A DNA stretch of 64,000 nucleotides. Source: CAYTPI01 sp964439625. GTDB lineage: Bacteria; Chloroflexota; Anaerolineae; Aggregatilineales; UBA3940. The notes under the pieces were generated by a model. It searched no databases. It had not been told where the DNA came from and worked only from the letters and a program-made list of their open reading frames with translations. How positions within the stretch are numbered: position 1 is the stretch's first letter; every line of letters begins with the position of its first letter. A program made the translations under genes and the position numbers. The DNA lies in contig CAYTPI010000002.1 in the NCBI GenBank assembly GCA_964439625.1, positions 1-64,000 on the forward strand, read 5' to 3'. This document shows positions 36,788 through 46,755 of this stretch, piece by piece.

Positions 36788-36846
36788 ATCATTCATGAAG
36801 GTGTTGCTGTTTACATCACGCTAAGTGAGATTTTTTAGGATTGATC

Positions 36847-38073
36847 ATGTTACAATCACAAATAGTTGAAAACCTGCCAGACGAGCACGGCTATTTCGGC
36901 GAATTCGGCGGGCGTTTCGTCCCAGAAACGCTGATCCCTGCGCTAGAAGAAGTCAACGTAGCCTTTGAACAAGCCATGCAAGATGACAGCTTCTTACAGG
37001 AATTCAACCACCTCCAGAAGACTTACGTCGGGCGACCTACGCCAGTCAGTTATGCCAAGCGCCTCTCTGAAAAACTGGGCGGCGCCCAAATTTACTTCAA
37101 GCGGGAAGACCTAGCCCATACCGGCGCTCACAAGATCAATAATGCGCTTGGGCAAGCATTGCTCGCCCAGCGGATGGGCAAGAAGCGCGTCATCGCAGAG
37201 ACAGGAGCAGGGCAGCACGGTGTTGCCAGCGCCACAGTTGCGGCCTTCCTCGGGCTAGAATGTGTTGTGTACATGGGTGAGGTCGATATGGCGCGCCAAC
37301 GACCCAACGTCTTCCGGATGCAACTGTTGGGTACGGAAGTCTCCCCAGTAACGACTGGCACCCGCACCCTCAAAGATGCTGTTAGTGAGGCTATTCGTGA
37401 CTGGGTCACCAATGTCAACTCGACGTTCTACTTGTTAGGGTCAGCACTTGGGCCACACCCGTATCCAAAGATGGTGCGCACGTTTCAATCGGTGATTGGT
37501 ATCGAAGCCCGCGAGCAAATCCTTGAGATAACCGGGCGGCTGCCGGATATGTGCATCGCCTGTGTTGGCGGTGGCAGCAACGCCATCGGCTTGTTTCACG
37601 CTTTCCGTGACGATCAAGATGTTGGCCTGATCGGTGTGGAAGCAGGTGGCTTTGGCATCGGCAGTGGGCAGCATGCCGCCCGCTTTAGTGATCCTGAAAT
37701 CAGCCGCCCCGGCATTTTGCAAGGCACACGCTCTTTTGTGATGCAAACTAAAGAAGGTCAAATCATCAATACCCACAGTATTTCGGCTGGGCTAGATTAT
37801 CCATCGGTCGGGCCAGAACACGCTTACCTGCGCCAAACAGAACGGGCCTTCTACACTTACGCAACAGACGAAGAAACGCTCGAAGCCTTCCAGATATTAA
37901 GTGAGAACGAGGGCATCATTCCGGCGCTTGAGTCTGCACATGCTGTGGTTGAAGCGATCAAACGGGCGCCGAAGATGCCAAAAGACTCTATTATTCTTGT
38001 TAATATGTCCGGGCGTGGTGACAAAGACCTCGATACCGTCATTGCTGCTCTCGACGAGCGCAGCGCGGAGTAG
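36847..38073 (+). CDS. trpB: Tryptophan synthase beta chain
   Basis: 408 residues, TrpB1 type. GYFGEFGGRFVPETL start, PLP-Lys96 in AHTGAHKINN, phosphate loop CVGGGSNAIG and the C-terminal PALESAHA. It makes tryptophan from indole and serine. I use ATG 36847 since AGGA lies 6-10 bases before it; an in-frame TTG at 36841 has none. A weak 4-bp hairpin with T6 precedes it. Confidence 0.97.
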   Translation: MLQSQIVENLPDEHGYFGEFGGRFVPETLIPALEEVNVAFEQAMQDDSFLQEFNHLQKTYVGRPTPVSYAKRLSEKLGGAQIYFKREDLAHTGAHKINNALGQALLAQRMGKKRVIAETGAGQHGVASATVAAFLGLECVVYMGEVDMARQRPNVFRMQLLGTEVSPVTTGTRTLKDAVSEAIRDWVTNVNSTFYLLGSALGPHPYPKMVRTFQSVIGIEAREQILEITGRLPDMCIACVGGGSNAIGLFHAFRDDQDVGLIGVEAGGFGIGSGQHAARFSDPEISRPGILQGTRSFVMQTKEGQIINTHSISAGLDYPSVGPEHAYLRQTERAFYTYATDEETLEAFQILSENEGIIPALESAHAVVEAIKRAPKMPKDSIILVNMSGRGDKDLDTVIAALDERSAE

Positions 38074-38077
38074 CATT

Positions 38078-38887
38078 GTGGCACAACAACGTGAAGCAAT
38101 TGGGTTAAACGCCATCGCTGACATGTTCGAACAAACCTCAACTGAGAACCGCTCGGCATTCTTAGCGTTCTTTACGATTGGCTACCCAAATATCGAACAG
38201 TCTATTGATGCAATCGAAGCGATGGCGAACGAAGGCGTCGATGGTTTCGAGATTGGTATTCCTTTCAGTGATCCACTAGCAGATGGGCCGACGATCCAAG
38301 TGGCAACGCAGGTTGCCCTTGAGCAGGGAGTCACACCGACCACGGCAATGGACGCCGTCCGCGAGTTACGGAACCGGGGCGTTACCCAACCCATGTTGAT
38401 GTTCAGCTACATCAACCCCGTGTTGGCCTATGGCCCAGAGAAATTCGTCACCGACTCCAAAGCGGCTGGGGCTGACGGGTTCATCATCCCAGATTTGCCA
38501 ATTGAAGAAGCGCACTTAATTAGTAAGGCTTGCGCTGAACATAAAATGGCGTTGGTCTTCTTCTTGACCCCAACGACAAGTGGCGACCGCATCAATATGG
38601 TTGCGGATGAAGCGACTGGCTTTATCTACGTGGTTTCAGTAACGGGGGTTACGGGGGAACGTAGTACCCTGCCTGACAATTTGACGGCGTTCATCGCCCG
38701 TCTTAAAGAGCGCACGGATAAACCATTGGTACTTGGGTTTGGTATCAGCAGTTCTGAGCAGGTTGCCGAACTTCAGGGTATGGTCGAAGGTTATATTGTC
38801 GGCAGTGCCTTGATCCGTGCTGCACGCGATGCAGGGGTAGAGGGTGTTCGTCAATTGGCGGCTTCCCTACGGCAGGCCACCAATTAA
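38078..38887 (+). CDS. trpA: Tryptophan synthase alpha chain
   Basis: 269 residues, GTG start (38078) 4 bases after the trpB stop with GGAG 7 bases upstream. TIM barrel motifs: FEIGIPFSDPLADGPTIQ (catalytic Glu/Asp), GFIIPDLPIEEA, YVVSVTGVTGER and GFGISSSEQV. It splits indole glycerol phosphate and passes indole to TrpB. Last gene of a complete trpEGDCFBA operon. Confidence 0.97.
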   Translation: MAQQREAIGLNAIADMFEQTSTENRSAFLAFFTIGYPNIEQSIDAIEAMANEGVDGFEIGIPFSDPLADGPTIQVATQVALEQGVTPTTAMDAVRELRNRGVTQPMLMFSYINPVLAYGPEKFVTDSKAAGADGFIIPDLPIEEAHLISKACAEHKMALVFFLTPTTSGDRINMVADEATGFIYVVSVTGVTGERSTLPDNLTAFIARLKERTDKPLVLGFGISSSEQVAELQGMVEGYIVGSALIRAARDAGVEGVRQLAASLRQATN

Positions 38888-38908
38888 ATCAGAAACAGCG
38901 AGACATAA

Positions 38909-38938
38909 TTGCACCCATTGAAACCTCTCCGGTACAAT
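38909..38938 (+). promoter_or_regulatory. Promoter of the LPESG protein / sortase pair
   Basis: TTGCAC (38909-38914), 18-base spacer, TACAAT (38933-38938), about 60 bases before the LPESG protein start and after the trpA stop. Confidence 0.55.
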
Positions 38939-38996
38939 CCTTCGCTGTGTCTCAGGTTTGATTGAACTTGGGAATTTACCGAAAGTGGAGGTCATT

Positions 38997-39533
38997 ATGA
39001 AACGCATGTTAGCAGCCACAGTGGTTGTTGTAGTTATCGCGCTGCTGGGCGTGTTGGTCGCATCTGCCCAGAGCGAGGGCCAAATTGGCGGTATTGTCTA
39101 TGAGGATGCCAACGGCAATGGCGTTCGAGAGGAGGGTGAACGCGGCCTTCAAGACATTGAAGTTCAGTTCACTAACGAGGGCTTCAGTACCGTTATCAAC
39201 ACAACATCGACAGGTGCCTTCTCGCTAGCCGTCAACCCAGCGACTTGGGACGTTGAAGTGATTAACATCCCAAGTGGTTTCGAAATTGACGATGAAGATC
39301 GCGAAGTAGTCATTGAGAACCCTGGCGATGCAACCACTAACCTTGAGTTTGCACTGGTACCCATCCCTGAGGAAGCCGCAGATGGTGACACTGAAGACTC
39401 AACAACACTACCTGAGTCGGGTGGTCCCATCTCAGAAGGGCTGTTCTTCGCACTGCTTGGCGGGTTGGTTATTGTCGGTGGCGGTCTGGTGGCCTTTGGT
39501 CAACTACGCAATAAGGGCGAAGCTGCCGCTTAG
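38997..39533 (+). CDS. Cell-wall anchored SdrD B-like protein with LPESG sorting signal
   Basis: 178 residues. Signal peptide (MKRMLAAT...SAQSE), one SdrD B-type repeat domain (GGIVYEDANGNGVREEGERG, with calcium-loop-like DANGNG) and a beta-rich body, an acidic linker, then a C-terminal LPESGG (138-143), a membrane segment (148-168) and a short tail with R171 and K173, which is the usual sortase sorting signal. The start is ATG 38997 with GGAGG upstream. The sortase gene follows 18 bases later, so the pair is most likely substrate and enzyme. Confidence 0.85.
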   Translation: MKRMLAATVVVVVIALLGVLVASAQSEGQIGGIVYEDANGNGVREEGERGLQDIEVQFTNEGFSTVINTTSTGAFSLAVNPATWDVEVINIPSGFEIDDEDREVVIENPGDATTNLEFALVPIPEEAADGDTEDSTTLPESGGPISEGLFFALLGGLVIVGGGLVAFGQLRNKGEAAA

Positions 39534-39551
39534 TTTCTGTCTATTGAAGGT

Positions 39552-40364
39552 ATGAGCAACAAATCACGTAGAGAAATCAGGGAAAGGCGCCTCGATCCGC
39601 TGACAGCGGCTGGCGCCTTAATGATGTTGATCGGCATCACCGCCATTGTCACTTACATGGCATTGATTGTGCCTAGCCGTCAACGAGCGAGCCAAGGGCC
39701 GCCGCCAGAGTTTCTAGAGGCTGCAACGCGGCAGGCTGAAATTGGATCAGTGAATACACCAGCATATAATGCAACGGCAGTCTACTCGGCTGACACATTT
39801 GCCAACACGGACTATGAAATCCTACCGACGGTTACGGGAACGCGGCAGGTACGCGGCGGCAATGCCCCAGGAATTCTGCCGACGGTAAACCCTTTCGGTG
39901 ATTGGCCCCTACCAGATTACGTTGACCGCAGCTATTGGCTGTCTATTCCTGGCATCAACCTAGAAACACCCGTTATCGCTTTGTCGCCGCGCCAATTCGA
40001 TAGCGGTGTTACCCGTTTACCAGTACCGAACTCGTTCTCTGTCGCCTGGGATGCCACATCATCCCGCCCAGGTGCACCCGGCAACACTATTATAACCGGG
40101 CATAACAACTTTTATGGCGGTGTCTTTGGCGATTTACAATTTATCGGGGTTGGTACTGAAGTAGCGGTTTGGACAGAAGTCGGGGTGATGAGCTACACAG
40201 TACAGTCTGCTACCCTGATCGAAGAAGACAGCCTGACAATAGCCGAACGGGCTGAAAATGCGCGACTATGGCTGGCAGATACCCCTACAGATACGCTGAC
40301 ACTGATCACCTGCGGTCCTGGTAAAGAGGACTCACATCGCTTCATCGTTGTCGCGACGCGCTAG
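39552..40364 (+). CDS. Sortase family transpeptidase
   Basis: 270 residues. One N-terminal membrane segment (about 20-40), linker, and the sortase barrel from about 128. Catalytic His184 (ITGHNNF), Cys254 (LITCGPG) and Arg263 (HRFIVV). It should join the LPESG protein just upstream to the wall. The Arg263 codon lies in the last 33 bases, which overlap the convergent gene at 40332. Confidence 0.93.
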   Translation: MSNKSRREIRERRLDPLTAAGALMMLIGITAIVTYMALIVPSRQRASQGPPPEFLEAATRQAEIGSVNTPAYNATAVYSADTFANTDYEILPTVTGTRQVRGGNAPGILPTVNPFGDWPLPDYVDRSYWLSIPGINLETPVIALSPRQFDSGVTRLPVPNSFSVAWDATSSRPGAPGNTIITGHNNFYGGVFGDLQFIGVGTEVAVWTEVGVMSYTVQSATLIEEDSLTIAERAENARLWLADTPTDTLTLITCGPGKEDSHRFIVVATR

Positions 40365-40739
40365 GCGAGCGTCTGCCTTGGTTGGCGTTGGGTCAAACAC
40401 AGATTTGACAATCAAGACAGACCCGAAAAGCACTACGGCGATAATCCACCAGGGTAGAATGGTAGCCCCCTCAGGCGCAAGCAGTGAATTAACGATGCCC
40501 CCAAGCCCTAGCGCAACCATCAAGATAGACGACCCGTAACTAAACCACCCGACGCTCCACTCTGCCTGCAAATCCTGAAATATGGCTGATCCCAGTAAGA
40601 TCAAACCCGGAATAAATAACATTAGTGATGGGAACTGCTGATAGGTTGTCAAGTAAAGGATTGCCCCCACAATCAACACTAACCCCCAGATGATTAACTC
40701 ATGTCGGACTTCTTCTTGTGGTTTTCTGCCTCTGAGCAT
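40332..40739 (-). CDS. Small four-helix membrane protein
   Basis: 135 residues, four membrane segments (LIIWGLVLIVGAILYL; LMLFIPGLILLGSAIF; SSILMVALGLGGIVNSLL; WWIIAVVLFGSVLIV) with a basic N-terminus (MLRGRK) and a charged C-terminal tail. It resembles LiaI/LiaF-type or DUF5668-like membrane regions, function unknown. The 3' end overlaps the sortase gene by 33 bases in convergent orientation. Confidence 0.65.
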   Translation of the reverse strand: MLRGRKPQEEVRHELIIWGLVLIVGAILYLTTYQQFPSLMLFIPGLILLGSAIFQDLQAEWSVGWFSYGSSILMVALGLGGIVNSLLAPEGATILPWWIIAVVLFGSVLIVKSVFDPTPTKADARLARRDNDEAM

Positions 40740-40759
40740 GTTCTATTTCCACCCAATCT

Positions 40760-40794
40760 AGTTGATGCGATTGAAATCTAAGTTGATGCAATTG
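40760..40794. repeat. Direct repeat at 21-bp spacing
   Basis: AGTTGATGCGATTG (40760-40773) and AGTTGATGCAATTG (40781-40794) are 14-base copies with one difference, two DNA turns apart, between the divergent genes at 40739 and 40887. The spacing suits paired binding of one regulator, but no regulator is nearby. Confidence 0.55.
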
Positions 40795-40886
40795 TACTCA
40801 TAGCAAATGTGTGACGAAAGCACTTTTGCTGTATAGCCTACGACAGCGATACACTTACATTGCAACAATCAAAGGTAATAAATGCC

Positions 40887-41231
40887 ATGAGTGAACAAGA
40901 CGCCGACTTCATCATACCACGCTATAAAATGATTATGCTGTATGATATTCACCCCGAGAGCCATGATCATTATTATGAATTCGTTCTCAGCGAATTTGTT
41001 CCTGCTCTCCAAGAAATGGGTATGTACATCACAGAAGCTTGGCAGACCATGCACGGTCAACATCCAGAGCGGATGGCAGCCTTTGTCTCAGAGACATACG
41101 AAGCGATGGAGTTGATGGTGGAGAGTCAGCGCTGGGACGAACTTGAGACGCGCTTACAGGGTTATGTATCAAACTACTCATGTAAGATTGTGCCATACCG
41201 TCCTGGCTTTCAATTTATCCTCCCGAACTAA
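40887..41231 (+). CDS. NIPSNAP-like small protein
   Basis: 114 residues, probably a ferredoxin-like dimeric alpha/beta barrel: YKMIMLYDIHPESHDHYYEF, MYITEAWQTM, RMAAFVSETY and a C-terminal strand NYSCKIVPYRPGFQF. NIPSNAP-family proteins are dimers with no clear enzyme role in bacteria. I chose ATG 40887 (MSEQ) with AAAGGT upstream. It lies 6 bases before the epimerase gene, so the two are probably cotranscribed. Confidence 0.7.
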   Translation: MSEQDADFIIPRYKMIMLYDIHPESHDHYYEFVLSEFVPALQEMGMYITEAWQTMHGQHPERMAAFVSETYEAMELMVESQRWDELETRLQGYVSNYSCKIVPYRPGFQFILPN

Positions 41232-41237
41232 CTCGCA

Positions 41238-42164
41238 ATGCAATTTCTTGTAACGGGTGGTGCGGGCTTCATTGGTTCGACGCTCGCCAACCGACTGGTC
41301 GCTGCGGGTAACGAAGTCCGCGTGTTAGACAACCTTACAGCGGGCAGCCCGGAGCGCCTTAATTCGCGTGTAATTTTCAATCGTGGTGATGTCGATGATA
41401 TCCCAAAGCTTTGGAGCCTTCTTCAAGATATTGACTGTGTCTATCATCTGGCAGCACGTGTGTCTGTCCCTGAGTCAATTAAGTACCCGCGTGACTATAA
41501 TCGGGTCAATGTCGGCGGCACCGTCAGTGTGATGGAAGCCATGCGTGATGCCGGTGTCCACCGCGTCGTGTTGGCCTCTTCGGGAGCGGTCTATGGTGCT
41601 CAAAAGGAACAACCTCTCGTAGAAACCATGCGCCCTGATCCCGACTCGCCATATGCTGTTGGTAAATACGCCGCTGAGACTTACGTTCGTACTATTGGTA
41701 CTTTGTGGGGCATTGAGACAGTTTCACTGCGAATTTTTAACGCCTATGGGCCGCGGCAGCAGCTTCCAGCATCACATGCGCCCGTCGTTCCTCGCTTCCT
41801 GAAAAACGCTTTGAGTGGCGCATCGTTGGTTATCTTTGGCGATGGCGAGCAGACGCGAGATTTCGTTTACCTCGATGACGTGGTTGACGCCTTGATTGCT
41901 GCATCAACCGCCCCCAATGTTGACAGACAAGTAATCAACGTTGGTAGTGGCGTTGAAAACAGCCTCAACCGGCTAGCCGACGTCATTGGCACCCTCATCG
42001 ATAGGCCCATCCAGCCGATCTATAATCCAAACCGCGCTGGCGGTGTTCGTCGCATGTTGGCAGATGTATCGTCTGCAAAACGCCTACTTGACTTCGAGCC
42101 GAAGTATTCTCTTGAGCAGGGGCTCGAGCAAATGCTTACTCACGATAACCGTTTCAACCCTTAG
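41238..42164 (+). CDS. NAD-dependent sugar epimerase/dehydratase
   Basis: 308 residues, extended SDR. Nucleotide motif TGGAGFIGS, DVDDIPK, catalytic SSGAVYG and YAVGK (YxxxK), and the ending RRMLADVSSAKRLL. Closest to UDP-glucose 4-epimerase-like enzymes; the sugar is not certain. ATG begins 6 bases after the NIPSNAP-like gene. Confidence 0.92.
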   Translation: MQFLVTGGAGFIGSTLANRLVAAGNEVRVLDNLTAGSPERLNSRVIFNRGDVDDIPKLWSLLQDIDCVYHLAARVSVPESIKYPRDYNRVNVGGTVSVMEAMRDAGVHRVVLASSGAVYGAQKEQPLVETMRPDPDSPYAVGKYAAETYVRTIGTLWGIETVSLRIFNAYGPRQQLPASHAPVVPRFLKNALSGASLVIFGDGEQTRDFVYLDDVVDALIAASTAPNVDRQVINVGSGVENSLNRLADVIGTLIDRPIQPIYNPNRAGGVRRMLADVSSAKRLLDFEPKYSLEQGLEQMLTHDNRFNP

Positions 42165-42274
42165 TAACTAACACACTCTTACAAATTACTTGCACCACTT
42201 AGACATCTCAACAGGCTGGTGTGTATGGTCGGGTGTGTTGTCAACAAACGGTCACCTTTGGTACGTTGGTTTCA

Positions 42275-42303
42275 TTGACACACCCAGGAAATCTATTTAG
42301 TAT
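42275..42303 (+). promoter_or_regulatory. Promoter of the MoxR operon
   Basis: TTGACA (42275-42280), 17-base spacer and TAGTAT (42298-42303), about 60 bases before the MoxR gene. The -35 is perfect; the -10 matches four of six. Confidence 0.65.
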
Positions 42304-42306
42304 CTT

Positions 42307-42329
42307 TATACATAGATATTCTATGTATA
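42307..42329. promoter_or_regulatory. Inverted repeat over the start site of the MoxR operon
   Basis: A perfect 9-bp inverted repeat TATACATAG / CTATGTATA with a 5-base centre, sitting just after the -10 and covering the expected start point. It could be an operator or a 5' hairpin in the transcript. Confidence 0.5.
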
Positions 42330-42360
42330 CGCAACCCACGAATTAGGGAGTAGAGTTTTA

Positions 42361-43320
<960 letters not shown>

Positions 43321-43323
43321 ACG

Positions 43324-44535
43324 ATGCCAACCGGACGCGCGCTGACATTTCTAATTGCGGGTTTGCTGCTGTACCTTTTTGCGAACCAAACACAGGTTGG
43401 CTGGCTTTACGTCATGTCGGCAGTGATGGGCGGTATGTTGATCGCTGGCTTCATCTTGAATCGACTCTGCGTTGGGAAGATTGACATACAACGAGAGGTA
43501 GCAGGAGAGCAGGAAGATCTGCACGAAGGCGACCAAGCGACTGTTACCATTACATACAATCATCAGGGCGGTGCACTCGCAGCACAAGTGCTCATCACTG
43601 AAGACAATCCCCTTGTGCAGCCAAATAATGACAGTGCCCAGATAAACGTCTACATACCGAGCTTGCCACAAGGATATTCACAGTCGTTCCAGTATAATGT
43701 CGAATTATATAGACGTGGCATCAATCAATTTGCGCCTAGCAAGTTGCTCTCAAAAGCACCTTTTGGATTGTTCAAACGCCGTAAGCATATTGATGCACCA
43801 ACACCCATTTTGATCTACCCTGAGCTAAAGAGGCTTGAGCATCTATCCCTGTTAGACAAACAGCCGACGCCACAAGTAACTGCCTCAAAAGCGGGGTTAG
43901 GCTTAGAAGTGATCGGTGTTCGCCCATACCAAAGTGGCGATTCGCCCCGACATATTCACTGGCGCAGTGTAGCCAAACAGGGAAGGTTGATCAGTAAGGA
44001 GTTCGCCGAAGAAACACGCCCAGGCGTCACGCTTTTACTAGACCTACGCGCATACTCCTACCCGAAAACACAGAGCAAACATACATCATTTGAATGGGCA
44101 GTTAAGGCAGCCGCTTCTATCGGAGATTATGCGCTTCGTAGACATTACCCGCTGCATCTTGCTGCCGATGTTGAAGCCTTCCTGCCACCACAAGGGCCTA
44201 TAACCAGCCGAATTTTGATGGAGTACCTTGCTCGGACTGAACCCATCGGTGTCAATCCACTTGAAAGCATTATTGAAACAACTGCTTTACAAACGTTTGT
44301 TGCCTTACTTCTGCCTTGGCCTGATGACTCTGCATTGGTATCTATCCAAGCGCTAAACCGTCGTGGCCTTGAGGCGCTTGCCGTCGTGATTGACCCGAGC
44401 AGCTTCCCAACACCCGGCCCAGATGCACGGCCCTTCGCCGATGCCCTCCGTGCTGCAGACGTTGATGTGACCTTAATCCAGTATGGGCAAAGCTGGGCAG
44501 CGCAGTTAGAAGCACCGACCGAGCCCAACTATTAG
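43324..44535 (+). CDS. DUF58 domain membrane protein
   Basis: 403 residues. Two N-terminal membrane segments (about 5-45), a region with an Ig-like beta fold, then the DUF58 core GVRPYQSGDSPRHIHWRSVAK, LISKEFAEETRP and LLLDLRAY. It is a normal partner of MoxR ATPases. Start 3 bases after MoxR, so translationally coupled. Confidence 0.92.
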   Translation: MPTGRALTFLIAGLLLYLFANQTQVGWLYVMSAVMGGMLIAGFILNRLCVGKIDIQREVAGEQEDLHEGDQATVTITYNHQGGALAAQVLITEDNPLVQPNNDSAQINVYIPSLPQGYSQSFQYNVELYRRGINQFAPSKLLSKAPFGLFKRRKHIDAPTPILIYPELKRLEHLSLLDKQPTPQVTASKAGLGLEVIGVRPYQSGDSPRHIHWRSVAKQGRLISKEFAEETRPGVTLLLDLRAYSYPKTQSKHTSFEWAVKAAASIGDYALRRHYPLHLAADVEAFLPPQGPITSRILMEYLARTEPIGVNPLESIIETTALQTFVALLLPWPDDSALVSIQALNRRGLEALAVVIDPSSFPTPGPDARPFADALRAADVDVTLIQYGQSWAAQLEAPTEPNY

Positions 44536-44604
44536 TAAGGGCATAATGTTTGTGAGTCTTCTGCGAGATGAATGGTACGCGAGTCTATAGGTATAGGTAA
44601 AATA

Positions 44605-46755
44605 ATGACAGCTCTCAGTTCACCGTCACACCAGCAGCCGAGCATCCTGCAACGCCTCAAGGCTGCCCACGAAAAACGCAATCGCCACGAAAAATCGAAA
44701 ATCCTGAGAGCCCTTGTCTTTGGTACACAAATTGTTGGCATCACTGCCCTGATGACCACTGCCCAAGTTTGGCTAGCGGCTATCATTGCAGTCATCATTT
44801 TGACGGCAGGCCACTGGAGTGCGTACCGATCAGTCATGAACAAGCCCTCCAAGCTGGTGAATGTAGTCGCCTTCATTGGCCTTCACTTAGCCTTCTGCTG
44901 GATGTTATTCGGCCTCTTTGCTGGTCAACCTTACCCACAAGCGCAGTTTGCTATGTTGGGTATGGCTGTGATCACATGGGCGGTCTATTCACGTCTCAAT
45001 CTCTACTCAGCGATTGGACTGGCTGGCATTAACTTATATGTGGCTGCCACACTCAGCCGTAACTACGGCTTCATTATCTTCCTACTGATGTTTATGGCCC
45101 TGCTGATCGCGTTTTTGTGGATCGCCGACTCGCTCGATGGACTGGAAGCCAGCAGCGTTATACTCAGGGTCAATGATAATGGCTTACAGCAAGAACAGGC
45201 ACTAATATTACGTGGGCTAGGGCGTTGGGTTCTCCGGGCGACTGGGGTTAGCTTGGTTGCTATGTTTGTTGTCTTCATACTTTCGCCCCGCTACAGTGGC
45301 TTACCATGGATTAAACCGGTCTCATTGACGCTGCCTATTCAAAGCGCACCGTCTTCTGAAGTCATCAATCCAGGCGCACCATTAGTACAAATCAATGGGA
45401 TGTCTACCGATGAAAGTGACTATTATTATGGTTTCGATAGCACATTAGACTTAGCCTACCGGGGCGGTCTGTCTGACCAAATTGTGATGTATGTTCGCAG
45501 CCCAGTTTGGAGCTACTGGCGCAGCCATGCCTTTGGTTATTACGATGGACGCACTTGGAAGCAATCAGATCGTTCAGTGGAGCGAATAGATAACGGCACT
45601 TATCTGTTTACTCTGACGGACACCTTTGAAGAAAGCCACACCCTTCGTAACTCCGATGATTACTTTTATCACTCGTTTCACATCGTCCATCCGCTTCCTA
45701 ACGCTGCGCTGATGGGTGGGCAGCCAGTCGAACTGATATTTGCTGCGGATGAAGGCATCACCGTTGACTCAACCGGGGGCGTCCGTGTTGGAGAACCTCT
45801 TGAACCAGGCACAACTTACTCAGTCGGATCACTCCGCATAGATTATGATGTTGAAGAGGTAAGGCAAGCTGGGCAAGACTACCCCACAGAAATCACAGAT
45901 ACTTATCTGCAATTGCCAGATACGCTGCCACAACGTGTGCGTGATTTAGCGCATGAGGTCGTCGCGGATGCGCCAACCGATTACGACAAAGTGATCGCCA
46001 TCCGCGAGCATCTATTGGTGTCGTATCCTTATGACTTTTTCCCGCCACCGCAACAGCCTAACACTGACTCAGTTGATCAATTTTTATTCGTCGATCAACG
46101 CGGGGTCTGTGAACATTATGTCAGTGCGATGGTGGTGATGCTGCGAGAACTCGGCATTCCAGCGCGCTTGGTTACTGGTTATGGGGCAGGGGAATATAAC
46201 CCAGTCACAAATTACTACACTGTACGAGCCAATGATGCTCACGCATGGGTAGAGGTTTATTTCCCAGACCACGGCTGGCTGCCATTTGACCCAACGCCCG
46301 GCTGGAACGGCGACCCGACAACTGGGCCAGTCAACAGGAGTTTATTCTCTGAATTAAACCGCCAGATTGAACCTCCTCAAGTATCATTAGGCTCGGCGTT
46401 GATCGCCGGAGCTGGCTTAGTAACGATAGCACTCACACCATTGATGTACGTCGGTGGCCTGCTGTTCCTGATCGGTATTGGGTACGTCGGGTGGTTGAGC
46501 CTGAAACGCTTGCACCTACGCTACCAGCGTCGCTGGCTGTGGCGTAACCCAATTCGACGAAAGGTCTTTCGCCACTATCGTCGTGCTCAACGTAAGCTCA
46601 AAGCAAAACGAGCTCCTGAACAAACAACACAAGAACACGCACGAATAGTACCAGAAATTCAAGCGCTGGCAGATTTGGTTGATCAGGCAGCCTACGACCC
46701 AAAACCACCTGATGACACCTTGCTACACAAGCTTAACCGCTGGCGCGGCTCTTAG
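44605..46755 (+). CDS. Transglutaminase-like membrane protein
   Basis: 716 residues. Six or so membrane segments in the first 240 residues, an extracellular region of about 240, the transglutaminase core with Cys502 (RGVCEHYVS), His546 (DAHAWVEV) and Asp562 (PFDPTPGW), then one C-terminal membrane segment and a basic tail. Such TgpA-like proteins go with DUF58 and MoxR in many bacteria; they may crosslink or hydrolyse wall-linked peptides. ATG 44605 is chosen; an earlier in-frame ATG at 44572 is possible. The stop overlaps the convergent phosphatase by 4 bases. Confidence 0.92.
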   Translation: MTALSSPSHQQPSILQRLKAAHEKRNRHEKSKILRALVFGTQIVGITALMTTAQVWLAAIIAVIILTAGHWSAYRSVMNKPSKLVNVVAFIGLHLAFCWMLFGLFAGQPYPQAQFAMLGMAVITWAVYSRLNLYSAIGLAGINLYVAATLSRNYGFIIFLLMFMALLIAFLWIADSLDGLEASSVILRVNDNGLQQEQALILRGLGRWVLRATGVSLVAMFVVFILSPRYSGLPWIKPVSLTLPIQSAPSSEVINPGAPLVQINGMSTDESDYYYGFDSTLDLAYRGGLSDQIVMYVRSPVWSYWRSHAFGYYDGRTWKQSDRSVERIDNGTYLFTLTDTFEESHTLRNSDDYFYHSFHIVHPLPNAALMGGQPVELIFAADEGITVDSTGGVRVGEPLEPGTTYSVGSLRIDYDVEEVRQAGQDYPTEITDTYLQLPDTLPQRVRDLAHEVVADAPTDYDKVIAIREHLLVSYPYDFFPPPQQPNTDSVDQFLFVDQRGVCEHYVSAMVVMLRELGIPARLVTGYGAGEYNPVTNYYTVRANDAHAWVEVYFPDHGWLPFDPTPGWNGDPTTGPVNRSLFSELNRQIEPPQVSLGSALIAGAGLVTIALTPLMYVGGLLFLIGIGYVGWLSLKRLHLRYQRRWLWRNPIRRKVFRHYRRAQRKLKAKRAPEQTTQEHARIVPEIQALADLVDQAAYDPKPPDDTLLHKLNRWRGS

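Noticed and set aside
36816..36836. TCAC...GTGA plus T6 before trpB as an attenuator
   Set aside because: The stem is only 4 bp and lies within a continuous operon; too weak to call.
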